NCBI RefSeq assembly: GCF_014633365.1
Contig: NC_068347.1
Coordinates: 25,956,493-26,020,492 of the forward strand
DNA length: 64,000 nucleotides
Direction of reading: 5' to 3'
From: Diospyros lotus
Taxonomy: Eukaryota; Streptophyta; Magnoliopsida; Ericales; Ebenaceae
The notes under the pieces are model-generated. The model did not search any database and was not told the DNA's origin. It was given only the letters and a program-made list of their open reading frames with translations. This document shows, piece after piece, positions 10,996 to 25,900 of this stretch. The position numbers and the translations under genes are program-made. The number at the start of each line of letters is the position of its first letter. The stretch's first letter is position 1.

Positions 10996-13900
10996 TCAGC
11001 CCCCAAAAAGATAACTAGCAGCCTGCTCTTCATTGCCATCAAAAAATTTTAGAGCCTGTATCACTGCCTCTCTTCCGAACCCCAACTCCACAAGTTTTGC
11101 GACTTTGGCTTCAAATTCAGGTCCCTGCACCCATTTAAATGAAAAGAAATAAATATAAGATGGTGCTCTCATAAAAACACCAAACTAATCAAACTGTGTG
11201 TGTGTGTGGCACTCACAGATTCAGTGAACACAAAAAGACACCTGCTGGCTAATGAAAATATGCACTATAATGACTGTACAGTACTTGGGAAAAGGAGAAA
11301 AAAGGCGAAGAAAATGAACCAAAATGCAGCAATTATAAAGATTGAAGAATATGACTCGAGATTTTTCAAAACATGTGCAGCATGATGAGATATGTAAAAA
11401 TCACCTGTGTTGAATTAGGGGCACTACCTGCAAGACATGACAGAAGAAAAGTGAGTCCATTTACGAGAGAATATTCTCAGAATGTATAAATTATGAGTGA
11501 TTGATATGTAATTTGATTGGTGATTGGAATGTACGTTATACACATTAAAGAAAAAAAGTCCCCTGTAATGCTATATGGTGTTTGCTGTTTTACAAAAGAA
11601 ACCACTGCAACCTAGAAAGGGCTAGTGGAGCCCAATATCTCAAAGTGGATGCTTATACTTTCTAGGATAGTCTGAAAAAAGAGAAATAGATCTTTTGAGG
11701 TTAGGATTGTATAGTTGGGAGTTGAGAGTCACAATCCCAACTTTGGATGATTTTAGAGCTCCCTCATATGCATGGCATGTAAAGTTACCCTTAGGATTCT
11801 TTTTGTACACCGGGCTACCCCCTGGATACATTTTTTTTAATGCTATTACTTATCAAAAATACATCATCAATATCAGTAAAATAAAAATGCTTTGGCGTTA
11901 AAACATCGCCATGTCGAATATAGAGTTCAACAGAGAATATAGAACAAAACAAACAGATTAAATAAAGGAGACTACAATTTAAAACAAGGAAGATTAAACT
12001 ACTTCAAGTAGCTAAAACACCAAGAAGAAAATGTGAAAAAAAAGCTTCTTCACAAGGACTATGAAGGAGATATCCTTGTCAGACAAGCTATACGAGGAAA
12101 CAAAAGGGAACCTAAAAGATATCCTGAACACCCCTTCTGCAAGACGCAAGATTTTTAAAAGATTTAAGAGGAATGTTAAACCAGAATTGAATTTCAGATG
12201 GTTAGAACAAATGCTGAAACCTTGGTCTTGGTCTTAACATTACCAACTCAAAAAGAGCTCATCCATGTGGTATTTGCAAAATCAAGCTTAAGAGGGCACA
12301 ATGAAATAAATTTACTTCTTTAGAAGGTATAGTGAAACATTTTCTTTTCTGAAATAAGGTGTGTTATTAATTATGCTAAAGCATGCATGCCACAAAAGCT
12401 TATGAGGAACTAACCAGAAGGCTGACCCACAGTTTGAGCATTGCTATTCTGTCTTGTTTCAGGTGTAGCCTGAAGAATCATACAAGAATAAAATCATGTT
12501 AACTCAACCACAAAATTAGCAGATTCTCAAAAATATAGGACTTTAGCATGCAAAACTAGCACAGGTTCACAACCTTAAACTTCAAAAATAAGCAGAAGAA
12601 ATGTAGAAATGGTACCATGACGGTAGACACCATAAAAATTTTGAAATTTTTCAAAAACCCAGAGAATCTTAACTGACAGATCATTTTATGCATGAGGAAG
12701 GATCACTGACACCAATCAATTAAAGCATTATCAGAGATGTTGAAAACAGAGTCCTATTTTTTACACAAAGAAACTTCCCAGGCATTCCTCAAACTCTTCA
12801 CTTGGGGTTTGAGGTCCTCTATTTTCATAGTACTTTTTTTTTTTTTTTTTGCTAAGTTATTTTCATATAAAATTTCATTCCCATAAATAATCAATGTTCC
12901 ACGGCTCTCCAAAACAGAAAGGAAAAAAGCTGCATGCAATGAGATTGACAACAATGTTTAGCAATGCAATTACTCTGTGAATTCTAGTTCTGTTCAGTTA
13001 TGTACCAAACATTCCTCTTTGAGCACTAAGTAAACACCCTAAAAATCCAAATAAAGGGCAATACAGAAAAATGCATTAAACAGCCATGAGATGCACTAGT
13101 TACATATCCGTTTACTAGAAACACAAGGAAAATAATATCCTTACTTGGGCTCCTGAGCTAGAAGCTTGTTTTGAATATCTCTCCTCATCCAGATAACTAG
13201 GCGGAATATCCTTTTCTGCAGTAAGTTGAGATTCTAAGCTTTTGATCGATTAAAATATTTTCATAACAGAGTCCAAAGTTGTCGAAAGATAAACCTAGCA
13301 ATTAGGTTGGAATAAGCAACTAGTAAGTGCAATAACTCCAAAGTAATACAGCAAGTGCCGGAAACACAGAACTAACCGTGCAAAAATGGTACGGAAACCT
13401 CTCCTCCACCAACTCTCAAGACGTTCTCCTTCAGATCTATTATGCACTGCAGCCACTAGCGATTTAGTAATAACCAATAAATTTCAACAAAAAATTATTG
13501 ATTTAAGCCACTGGAAAATCATGTATGTCACCTGGTGTTTACGAAGCATATCCAGCCCAAAAAGGAAATCCATATTGGGAGAATCCAGAACCAAGAAGGA
13601 ACATGGGTAAAATACACTCCCAATCTAAAATTGATTTTAAAAAAGATTAAATGTCAGCACATAAACAGAGATGAAACATCTTAGATGTACCCAAAAAATA
13701 AAAAAAAATATTCTTCAAAACCAATATGAGAGACTGGTTATATATTCCGTAGTGTATGGTTGGTTCAAGACAGAACAGCATATGAAGGGATACAATCTCC
13801 TGGTATCTCCCTGGCAATGATATACACAGAAATATACCATGTTGACTTTTTTTTCCCCCCCCATGTTTGGTCAGCATGGAATAAGATGTAGAATAAAGGT

Positions 13901-16900
13901 TAAAAATGTTTAAATGCACCTGAAAAAGAAATAAAAGTAAAACAATAAATTGGCCTATGGCATTAATATGTTGAATATTATGTACTAGTAGCATATGTTT
14001 ATTTTACACATGAAGAGATATGCTATTATAAGTATGCACAATTACTTTAAATATAACTGTTCTTACTCATGGAATAATATATCTTAATATAGCTAAAATA
14101 CTTGCTCAAAATTACTTTGCATATAATTATTTCACTGTTCTATAGTAACATGTTTTAATATTATGTAACATATTATCAAGATATATTTATAACAATCATG
14201 CTCATATGTGTTTTTCTATATATTACCAAAATAAAAGCATAAAAATTATTATCATTTTACTTCATAAAAGTAATGCTATAATATTCTATAGTTTTTAAGA
14301 TGTAATCACAGCAGTACCATGATTCAAATAATGATCTATAATATTATCTTATAACATGCAGTTAATATAATATCATAGTTAAATAAACTCTAAATTTATC
14401 ATCATAATTATTTATTTATATTTTTGTTGGGTAAGAAAGGGTATGAAGTGACTCAAGGCCACCTTGTCAGGGTTTATTTTATAGTGACCCAACACCACAC
14501 AACCTGGCCATCCATAATTAGATATTTATAATGTTAATATAAAGAGATTATATCTTAATATCGTGAATAATAATATAATATATGACATATCGTTATATTG
14601 TATATTTTAGGTTATATTTTTGCATTCAAATGTTATTTTCCAATTTATGTAAATATAATATAATAATACGTCCAATAAATATCATAATGTAAATAATGTA
14701 GCATACACACACCGATATGAACTTATGAGGATATTTTGATCATTTAGACGTAAACTATAAAAGATAATATGTCAATTTATACCTTTTTCCTGAAGAGTCC
14801 TTATCCTGGGAAATATATCTTATGCACATGAGATATTAGGTTAGGTGTAGACATGATATCCCAACTTTCAACATAGTATATTAATCCTTGTTACTGAAAT
14901 GAAGATAAGCAGATCATTATGTCTTGCCTAGTTACATGCAGGCAACAAAAACACAAATAAGCATGGAATATAGAGAAAGAGCAGAAAGTCCAACCATCAG
15001 CGATGATTTATAAATGGGACAGAAGAAGAATTCATGGGATTATCATTAAAAATGAAAACAAAATGGAATTGAAAAAAAAAGAGCTAAATTTCTTTCTTGT
15101 CTGGGCTGGGGAAATGAGATAAAAAGAATGAAAATTGTCCAAGAATCCATTCTGTATATGGTTATCCATAAAAATGTGGCTCCAATTCCCTTTTTATTTT
15201 TTATTCCTTTCCAGTAATAAATTCAAATCCAAATTTCAGATGGGAGAAGTGAAAAATCAGAGCACAATAGGTGTAAACCTGCAGTCCTATATCCATGTGC
15301 AAATGCACTTCGGCACTGTATTAATGCAATAAAAAAGACACCAAACCTTTCAGCTTATCCCCATAAATCAGCAGGGATGCACATGCACACATAAATAGAG
15401 GCAGCAGGCAATTTTCACTGGCAGACAATAGATGCATACCTTGATCGGGGCAACATGTATCCGGCCTAGTATCTCTGACTGACCAACCCCATGAGCTATG
15501 CCCTTATAACGTTGATCTAAAAGTCTCAACAATCTGGCAGAAGACAAATCAGCTATCATAAACCTTCCTTTACTTGGATCTTAAATATAAACTTTGTTTA
15601 TTGCAGTAGTTAGGTATTTAAATATAAGATAGTTTAGACAAACACCAAAATTGAGAATGACAAGCATGATAATTACTCTAAAGTGCACAGGAAAAACATT
15701 CAAGTTAAGTTATCAGGACCATGAAAACATAAAAGCACCCCTCATAGGAGCTCATGGATTTCATCAACTAATTTCTATATTTTTTGTAGATGAAGTTTGT
15801 TTTAACCGATAGTTGTCCCTCTTTATTCCATTTTAGAAAGCCTGTGCAGCCTAAATCTACTGGGTCTTTTATTTAAAAAACAAATTTAATTCTCAAAATA
15901 AAATAATGTTATCAATCAAATATGGCATTCAATTATATAACAAGGTAAAGATACAATAACCAGTGCAAAGGGAAGGAATAGAAAAAGGCATTGTTTGGGA
16001 TTCCCACCATCAGGGATCAAGGGAGGTCAGACAACATAGGCAGCTACATCTCGTAAGGATAGATGTCTATTGATTCAAACTCATAATGCCAAATTGTGGC
16101 GACATATCTATTCATACCTTATTGAGGCCAACATCTTTCAAATTACATATGTTGATAATGTCATAGTACCCACATTCTTGTAAACCAGACCCTATCTCGA
16201 ATTAGATAAAATTGAGAGTCCATCTAGGAAAAGATATTTCACATTAGCTATGAGTCATAACCACTGATCTTAAAAGAACTTTATTTTATGTAACGAAAAT
16301 GGGTGATGCAGATACTTCCATAACCATCCTTGTTGTCATTCATTCTGCTATTCATATCCACACCACATTGCCATTCTTATTTTAAATCATCAGTAGCTAT
16401 TGCAAACCATAAAATCATCCAAGTTAAACTGCATGAACAAAGAGATACTAATGCAAAAGGCAGAAATGGAAGAGTTAGTATGTTATCTTGCATGTACAAT
16501 GCGTACATGGAGGTCTTTGTGGATATATATGTCCAAACAAATGAGCTCAATCATAACATTTAACTATGCTCTTTATCAAAATCATGGAACAACCACTATA
16601 AAAACAAAAATGACATAATCATTATAGCACTCACCCACAGCGCTCAGCACAGCTTTTAGATATGATTGTTGACTGAGCTCCACTATCAACAAATGCCTAA
16701 AAATGGAAGTGGAAGAAGAACACAAAAGGTGCATAATTATATAAAGCAACATTACAAGTGAAAGACTGCTCAAAGTGCCTGACTCAAATTTCCAGAACTT
16801 GAACTGTGACCCTACTGCCTTTGATTACACAAAAGAAAAGGGGGGAAAAAGTTAAAGAGAAGTATTTATAACAAATATACTAAGAGCTACGAAACCACGT

Positions 16901-19900
16901 TCCACAATAGTAAAAAATGTCCAGCAAGAAAAATTTAAGCACCGAGGCAAACCCTCCATAGTATCTTGCCAGTACCTTCAATGGGACACCATTAACTTCC
17001 ATGTCAACATACAACATCACCTGAGAAGAAGTTGCATAAGAGTTTAAAATTTGTTTACCATGATAAATAAATAAAATTTTAAAACATAGGGGGAATCATA
17101 CATACCACCCTTGCAAAACCTTCAGGATTGTATTCTAAGGCAGCTGCCCAGTTCTCATCAATTCCTTTCTGCAAACCATGTGGCAAAATTGCAAATGTCC
17201 AGATAATATGGCTATTAGAAGATTTTTTTTCCCTTAAATAAAAATGGTCACTGAAGAATAAATTAATTCTATGAGGAAAAATTAGTAGGTGCAGCCGGTA
17301 AAGAAATAGCTAGCAAGATAATCAACAAAGCCAGTATCAACTAAGTAATTCATGAACAATTTGACAAAACTTTTTTCTCACAAATGGTTTTCTACCACTC
17401 TGAGTTTGCAGGACACGTTGAACATAAATACTTTGGCAAAGCAATTCTTAATACCAATAATGGCCTGCTATCTTGAGAATATAGGGAAAAATGTCAAGCA
17501 CGACAAGGCTAGATGTTCAGCACATCAAAATCGAGTTGCAACACACTTCCAAGAGATTGAATTCATCCAAGATGCTTGTGTAAAAAGAAATGGAGAATAA
17601 ACACTAAACTTTTAATATCAAAACTTCAAGTTTTACATACCAAGGACATGCCTGCATTTTATTGTCTCATGGTTGGGTTGCTAGAAGTGACACAAAGGTT
17701 ATCTTGCCTGTACCTCTTTCATGAATTGTATGCAATTATCCAAGTAAATTTAAATTTGTTTATTAAATCATGCCTTCCTTTTTGGTCTTCATAAACAAAA
17801 ATTAGCCTTTGCATTAAGCACAGATTGAGGAATCTCAAAATGAGTGAGAAAGAAATAGCATGGGCCAAAGAGCTCATGAAAAGTACAAATCTAAGTATTT
17901 GTTATTAGTACGGAAAACACAAACAAAACACAATATAAGTGACCATGGATTGGTGGACAATGTACCTGTTCTGCCAAGATCACATTATCAAGCCACTTTC
18001 TATTGTCAAATATAAGTTTTTCATATTTATTTCAAAATAGAGTTGGTTCTGCATCTTGTCATGCAGCAGGTCCAGCAGGACAAGAATAAAAGATGAGAGG
18101 GAGAGAGAGAGAAGAGGAAGAACAAGGGGAGAGAAAGTTAATATGCAATCTGTATTTTATGTAAAATCAACGAAACTAAGTTTTAATTTCTATACTCTCC
18201 TATAATTATAAATACAACGTATAGTATAATCCAGCTCAGAAAAGAAAATAATAGCAAAATAATTCAAAGATAGTCTAAATACTACTACAAAACAGAAAAT
18301 CCTAAATAGATTCCAAGTCCTAGATTATTAGACTCCTTTCTCCTTATCCTTCTATAACTCTTGTAAAATTTTACTTGCTTATCCCCATCAAGTTGGGGAT
18401 AAAACTCACCTGATGCTCTTAAACTGTAAGCATCTCACCAAAATGGCCAAGATATTCCATGGAGAAAAAATAAATAAATAACAACCACCAACCTGGCGAA
18501 TTGCAGCTTCAATTTTTTTCTGTGCTTCCACATCAAAGGGATCTGCAGTGAGAAGTGCCTGTGTTGTAGAATAAAGTCAACATACGTGAATCAGCCATGT
18601 AAGAGTAAACAATTATAACTAACCTCTAGAGACAAGTTAGTTTGTACAGATTGAATATATTTTAAATAGGTTGTTCAATCTTTTGATATCAAAATAATGT
18701 CTTATAAACACTTCACTAAGATGATATATCTTTCATTAATAGGTTATTTACAAAGTACAATACAAGGGATATACTGCTAAGAAATGAAGGGGGGTGTTGA
18801 ATTATTAAGCATCATCTAATCTAAAAGCTTAAGTTGTTAGATAGAGGGTGAACTTTAACTTTTATACTATTATTTTACTCTTAACACGCCCCCTCAAGTG
18901 CGGCCAGACTTCATTGATAACTAGTCCAACCAAGTGCAAAAATTTAAATATTGGGTTGGTGGTGAGATTTGAACTAAGGACTTTTGTGTCATGAACCTAG
19001 GGTTTAGCCTAGGGTTAAATTGGGAATCGAAAGGATCCGGTTGAAGTAAGATCAAGAACAGAAAGATGGGAGAGGGAAATTGGACAGAATTGGGAAAGAA
19101 TTTAGATAGAAATGAGGGAGAGTCGTAGAGAGAAACGAGAGAGAAATCTAGAGAGAGAAATGAGACATTTGTTTATCAATTCAAGCATAAAAATCTTCCA
19201 TCCTCGGTTGTGGCTTATATATATAGCCTAACAGCCTCCCACTTGCACCCATTTGCATTGTAACAAATAGCCCAACTGCCTATTAGCTAAAGACAAAGCC
19301 TATAATAGAAAATACAAAAAGAAATGTAAACTCCTATTATATTAACTAATCTATCCTAGGGAAATCCTTAGGGTCATGACAATTCCCCCTTTCTTGAGAG
19401 TTTTTGTCTTTAAGAACTTGCAACAAGTAGCCATTGCTTCATCCAATTTCCGCATTGTCTATCTGATTTTTTTTTCTTTCTTTCTTTCTCCTTCTAGGAC
19501 TCTTCTTCTTCCTCATTCTTAAGTGTCCAAGATCAATCCCAGTCATAATTTGGCCTAGAACTTCAATAGGAGTAACCTGATAGAGTTTAAGTTCAATATA
19601 CTCACATTCTACAATAGCTGTCCAATCAAGATTGGTTTCCACTTTAAGAGCACAATCAGCCAGTGGTTCATCCCACCCTGCAATAAACAACAACTTGGAT
19701 TTTCCAACTGGAGCAAGAACCAATAGAGTAGCTGTAGTTTTGTTCCTCACTACCAAACCTTTGACTTCTTCAACTATCTCCCTTAGCTTCCCACAAGTTA
19801 CCAGTTGTCTCTGAAATTCCTTACCCAATCCACACACCTTCACAACGTTAGAAGATGTTTCTGCCGAGGATACATGCCCAATCATGCCATTTCCATTGAT

Positions 19901-22900
19901 AGTAAGGGACTCAATCTTCTTTGCCAACCAAAAACCGCCTTGACATTACAGCTCACCAACTAGAATTTGAACAATTACAACAGTAGGAAACTCCTTCTTC
20001 AAAGTTGTTTCCTGATCATTGCCATACACCCCAGATTTATCTTCCACAAATTTATCCTCCAATGTTGTTTCTGTGTCCATCCCTACAATTACCCCTCCTG
20101 TCCGAACATTTTGATTGCATTGAGAGGGATGAGAACGTTCCATAGATTCTCCAATGGATAAAACATGGCCTCCATCAAGACCCTCACCCCCAACATGGTT
20201 TATAACCGAGTTCTGATCCAAAATGCCACCCAATCCCCCAGCCCATGTACTAACCATCAAGGGTAATGTGTCGGCCTTGACTTCCTCTATCACTTCATCA
20301 AATACTTCCCCACTTTCCTCTTCCATCCTTTCAGTAGGTGTATCCTAAGGTATTATTTCTTCTTCTAACTTCTCAATCACTGCAGCAAAATCCCTCTCCA
20401 ATTCCAGAAATTCCTTGGTGTCTCTTGTCATTCCTGTCAACTGATTGAATGCCTCAAGCATCTCTTGTTTTGGACTTCCATAATTATCATCTGGATCATC
20501 CTCATCAACAACCTCCTTTCCAAAGGAATCAAAGTGTTCCTTTAATTCTCTTTTTGTCCAAACACCCCAAATCAAACCCTCAAAATTTTTGTTGTTGCTG
20601 CCAGCATTGTTCTTAGAGTCCCCTTCCTTTTCAATTCCGCCGAAATCAGTATACTTTTTTCACTCCACATTAGAGGTAAGCAATGAATCCCTTCCCACCA
20701 TCTTGACTTCTCCTTCGGCTGGTCCATTTTAAGAAATTACTCTTTATTAAAACTTACATGATAATCATCAAAGAATTCAACGAGAAAAGTGTAGTGATAC
20801 TTCTTAGTTAGTATTATCACAAACTCTTGCAACTGCTCGTGTAACATGCCGCAAAATTCCTTGCTTGTATCATGTACCACACTTCTTGTTTCCTTGTCCA
20901 AGTGGTTGATCTCATTCTCAAAACTTCTTTTCCCATGTCTGAGGCTTCTGGCCAAACTCCTCATGATGTTTGTCTCCAATTGAAATTGCAGCATTCTTCT
21001 GTTGCAATTGCGATCTCATATGTTTTATGTATGCACTGATCCCCATGGCCTCACGCGCGGGACATCCTACTGAAATTGTAGCATTCTTTTGCTGCAATTG
21101 AGACTCCAATGGTCTCATGCGTGCACTACTCTCCATGGCCCATTTTTCACAAACAGTATACTTCAAAGTCCAAGTAGCAAGAGTTCTATACATGACGAAT
21201 CCCCCCTTCCGTAAGCTATTCTGCTCTAAATTAAAATCGCATCAACACAATTCAATATTTGATAAGGAATTTCGCCAAATCTATTGGATTAGTTGTTGTC
21301 TAAAATTTCTGACAAAACCAACGACAACTTCCAACTTGAGAGTTGCTTCTCCCTTCCGGTTATGATCGGTCTCAATTTCAACAACCGAGACCACCTAAAC
21401 TTGTTGGAATGTTATGCTTCAACTTGCTGACCCACACTGCCCAACCTCGGAAAATAGCCGCAATCAACCTGCTCTTCCGCTTCACAACAGTCACCCAGGA
21501 CAAGCAATCGCCTCACCATAGTTAGCGATCATCAATTCTCCAACAAAATGAATAGCTAGGCAACGGATCTGATTCCACCTTCTGGCTCACTTGTTGCAAA
21601 AGTCTCCTACACTCGCCTTGCCTTCTTGATCGATTACAACAACTCGGAAAACAACAACAAATCACCCTATTGTTCCACCTTCAATAGTCGCTTTGTTTCA
21701 CCTTCAAAGTTGACAACCTAATCTGAAAGCGATTCACGCTTCCACCTTCACAGTCACTCTGTTTTCAATCCAATACTTATTGCGCCACTCTAATTTGACT
21801 TCAAATTCAACTCGGTATCACCGTCGGCACTCTCCTGGCTTGTGTCGTCTTCAATTCCGAGCCGAAATTACTTTGCTCGGCTTCTCCACTTGCAACTGAT
21901 TCGTAATCGACAGCCTTCCTTACTCATCGGAATCTCAATTGAAATCGTTGGGGTTCAACGCTCGCCCACCTATTCCGCGCCTCCAAGTCCACCAAAAGTG
22001 AATCGAAAGACTCGCCTAGTCTGCTTCCACGTCGTGTCTCTTCCAATCACATTCTTGTAGCAAAGCGTCCCTCCAATACTCTTCAATTTCTGAATCGTCA
22101 GAACAACAACGTTCAATTTCGAATCGTCACCGGAATCGAATTGACTCAACAATCGCCTTCCAATTTCGCCGAGTCCTGATACCAACACTAATCACTATCC
22201 GCTTCACCCAATCACCGTCCAACACCTCCAACGTCCGCTTCTTGAATCATCCAGAACCACTTCAACAGTTGAGGACTGTCGCCTTCAAAATTCAAGTCCG
22301 ACCCAATTATGGAACCAGCTTCGCCTACCAATCACCAAGAATCATTAGCGCCAATCCTTCTCGCCAGAAGCACTGAAAATCACCTTTGACTCGTCAAAAT
22401 CAATTGAAATCACAGCCAAGAATCATTGGCTCTGATACTAATTTCTCATGAATCTAGGGTTTAGCCTAGGGTTAGATTGGGAATCAGAAGGATCCGATTG
22501 AAGTAAGATCAAGAACAGAATGATGGGAGAGGGAAATTGGACAGAATTAGGGAAGAATTTAGATAGAAATGAGGGAGAGTAGTAGAGAGAAATGAGAGGG
22601 AGATTGGGAGAAGAGAAATCTAGAGAGAGATGAGATATTTGTTTATCAATTCAAGTATAAAAATCTTCCATTCTCAGTTGTGCCTAACAGCCTCCCACTT
22701 GCACCCATGTGCATTGTAACAAACAACCCAACTGCCTATTAGCTAAAGACAAAGCCTATAACAAAAAATACAAGAGGAAATGTAAACTCCTACTATTATT
22801 TACTAATCTATCATTGGGAAATCCTTAGGTTCATGACATTTTGCTTACTCTCATTTCATGTTGAATTGTTAACCACCATATGATCTAAAAACTTAAGCTG

Positions 22901-25900
22901 TTAGATAGAGGGTCAATTTTATCTTTAATACTATTATTTTACTCTCAACAGGGAGAAAAACGATTTCACTCACTAATCTGGAAGCCTCACAAGATAATTT
23001 AAGAGGATTAAAGAAAATCTTCATGAAACCACTATTAACCTTATGTGAATTGCAAGGTCAACAAACAAAAAGACCATGAGGAAAAGTTCAATACCTATTT
23101 ATTTATGCACATAGCAACCGCAAATAGCCCTTCACATGATGGATGCATCTTGAGATACATTAAAAGAAGAATTGAAAACGCATGCAGACTTCGCTTAAGC
23201 TCATAAAGGCTTGCACTTCATAGAATTTAATGCACAAGTAATAAGTTAAGATATTCTCATTATCGTAAGTGACAGCTAATTTTGAAATAATAATAGTTAC
23301 AAATTATCATATAAAAAGTTACAAATAGTGAAGCAGTAATTAATCTAATAAGACGTAAGCTAACACGGAAGATTCTACAAGTAGTAGGGATTGAGGATGG
23401 AATATCAGAAACAGATGCTACTTACTAGCTCCTCTTCTTGTTGACGTCGTAATTCAGATCTTTGGCGATGACGCTGCCGCAAAAGATCCTGCAGCCTATT
23501 GAGATCATTTCCGACAAGAACTTGAGCGAGTTCAGGATCCCTCTAGTTCAAGAATAACAATTGCAGAGTTAAAGAACTCAATAGCTCGAGGGGGGGGAGA
23601 AGAACAAGAAGAAGAAGAATTTAAGCCAACATGGAGAAGGGCAGCAAGAAGCATATACCAGACCAGCCATAAAAAACAGTTACAGTAAATATCAGCCAAA
23701 GCTATACTGCAGAATTGTTTACCAGAAAAGAGAACCTTGTAACATGATATGCCAAAAGTGGAATAGTATAAAATCTGTTTTTGTAATGTAGCAGCTAAGG
23801 GCAGCAAAATATAATCCAGAGATCTTCACAAATATGTTGAGACAACAACTTTTATGCAATTAAGAATTTTTATAGCCATCCATATCGCAAGAACAATTAA
23901 AAGTATAGTTTTTGAATTATACGAATTATGTACAGCTTTACTTGTACTAACAAGTCTAGCACATACAGGACGTAAGCCCCTTCAATAGGAAATTTTAATA
24001 GCTTAAAACAAAAGGTATGAAATGGCAATAGAAGCACTCACAGTGTAAATATCATACAGGGAATAATGTACACTTTACATGTACTAACAAGTCTAGCACA
24101 TACAGGACCTAAGACTCTTCAACAGGAAACTTTAATAGCTTAAAACAAAAGGTATAAAATGGTAATAGAAGCATTCACAGTGTAAATATCATACAGTGAA
24201 TGAACATCATGTTTATGAATAAAAAAATAATAGCTTCAATAAAAAGGTATTTGTCAAAATGATGGAAAATTCAATCACCCTTTCATTGAAAAATTACAAG
24301 AAATATATATACAACCTATTCTCCCATCTAGGCAGTTTCCTAATTAGACAGTATCCTAATCTAGATTAGGAAATATTTACAATATAGTATACAATAAGAA
24401 GAAATATAGAAAGACAAATCAACTAAATTCAATCCATATCGATCCCCGAATATGGATAGTAATCTCTCGGGTATTTCTAACACTCCCCCTCAAGATGGCG
24501 AGTGTATGTCATGCATTCCCATCTTGTTCAATAATCTTCAACACACATGGCTAGGTAGACCTTTTGTCAGGATGTCTGCAAGCTGATCCCTTGTAGGTAC
24601 AAAGGGAGTGCATATCAATCCACTATCTAGTATCTCTTTGATGAAATGCCTATCTAGTTCAACATGTTTTGTTTGATCATGTTGAACTAGATTATGCGCG
24701 ATACTAATGGCCAATTTGTTGTCACAATAAAGTCTTATAGGAGCTGTCCACTTGATCCTTAAGTCATCCAATAAGATCTTAATCCATAGTAATTCACATA
24801 CTTCTAAGGCCATTCAGTTGAATTCTACTTCAGGACTGGACCGAGCCATAACATTTTTCTTTTTACTTCTCCAAGTCACAAGATTTCCTATTAGGAATGT
24901 GCAATAACCTAAAGTAGACCTTCTATCAACAAGTGACCTTGCATAATTTGCATCTGTATATGCTTCAAGAAACAACTCTTCCTCCTTTCTGAATAATATA
25001 CCCTTACCAGGAGTCCCTTTGAGATAATGTAAGATCCTGTGCACAACCTTTAGGTGAGTCTCCTTAGAACCATGCATAAATTGATTGGCCACACTTACTG
25101 CATAAGCAATGTCTGGCCGTGTATGTGATAGGTAATTGAGTCTCCCTACTAGCTTCTAATAGGATTCTTTGTCCACTGCACCATCTTCAGGAACATCACC
25201 AAACCTATGATTAGGCTCAATAAGAGTATCAATTTCCTTGCTACACAACATACCAGTGTCAATCAATAGATCAAGTATATATTTTTGTTAAGATATAAAA
25301 ATGCCCTCCTTAGAACGACCCACTTCAATTCCCAAAAAATACTCCAATCTGCTAAGTTCTTCAAACTCATTGATCAGGCATCCTTTCAACATTTCTATTC
25401 CTTCCATATCATTATCGGTTACACTAATATCATCCACATACACTAGTAATGCAGTTGCTTCCCCTGTGGCCGAATGATGTACAAACAATGTATGATCACC
25501 TTGACTTTGTTTGTATCCCATACCAAGCATCACTTTTGTGAAACGCCCAAATCGAGCTCTTGATTATTGTTTTAGTCCATAGAGAGCCTTTTTCAACCTG
25601 CATACCACATTTTCCTTAGTTTTTAAACCAAAACCCGATAACACTTCCATATAGATCTCCTCCTCTAAGTCACCGTGTAGAAAAGCATTTTTTACATCAA
25701 ATTGTTGCAATTCTCAAGCAAGATTAGCAACTAAGGACAGTAACACCCTTATTGTATTCATCTTTACTACAGGAACAAAAGTCTCCAGATAATCAACCTC
25801 ATATGTTTGGATATATCCTTTAGCAACCAATCTCACTTTGTATCTTTCTAAGGATCTATCAAATCTATATTTCACAGTGAAAACCCACTTACACCCTATT

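Larger units (their letters stand above)
18987..22838 (-). mobile_element. Complete non-autonomous LTR retrotransposon with unfamiliar ORFs
   Basis: LTRs at 18987-19381 (3') and 22444-22838 (5'), 395 bp each on the minus strand, are bounded by a perfect 5-bp duplication TTTTG (18982-18986 and 22839-22843). The polypurine tract is the complement of TTCCCCCTTTC next to the 3' LTR. The primer-binding site beside the 5' LTR reads AGTATCAGAGCC, close to the initiator tRNA-Met type. The LTRs differ by substitutions and indels, so the insertion is not recent. No protease, reverse transcriptase, RNase H or integrase is visible in the 3.1 kb interior; instead there are several minus-strand ORFs. The element sits within the TRIM inside DDI1 intron 5. 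A probable relative starts at 59351. Confidence 0.88.
18795..22950 (-). mobile_element. TRIM-like miniature LTR element split by a later insertion
   Basis: Two 92-bp direct repeats, 18795-18886 and 22859-22950, both start TGTTGAATT and end in CAACA or TAACA. The outer flanks GGGGG (18790-18794) and GGGAG (22951-22955) fit a 5-bp duplication with one mismatch. Just inside the left repeat, CGCCCCCTCAAG is the complement of a polypurine tract, so the element reads on the minus strand. Without the nested element it would be about 300 bp with no coding capacity, as expected of a TRIM. No clean primer-binding site remains. It lies in DDI1 intron 5. Confidence 0.7.
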
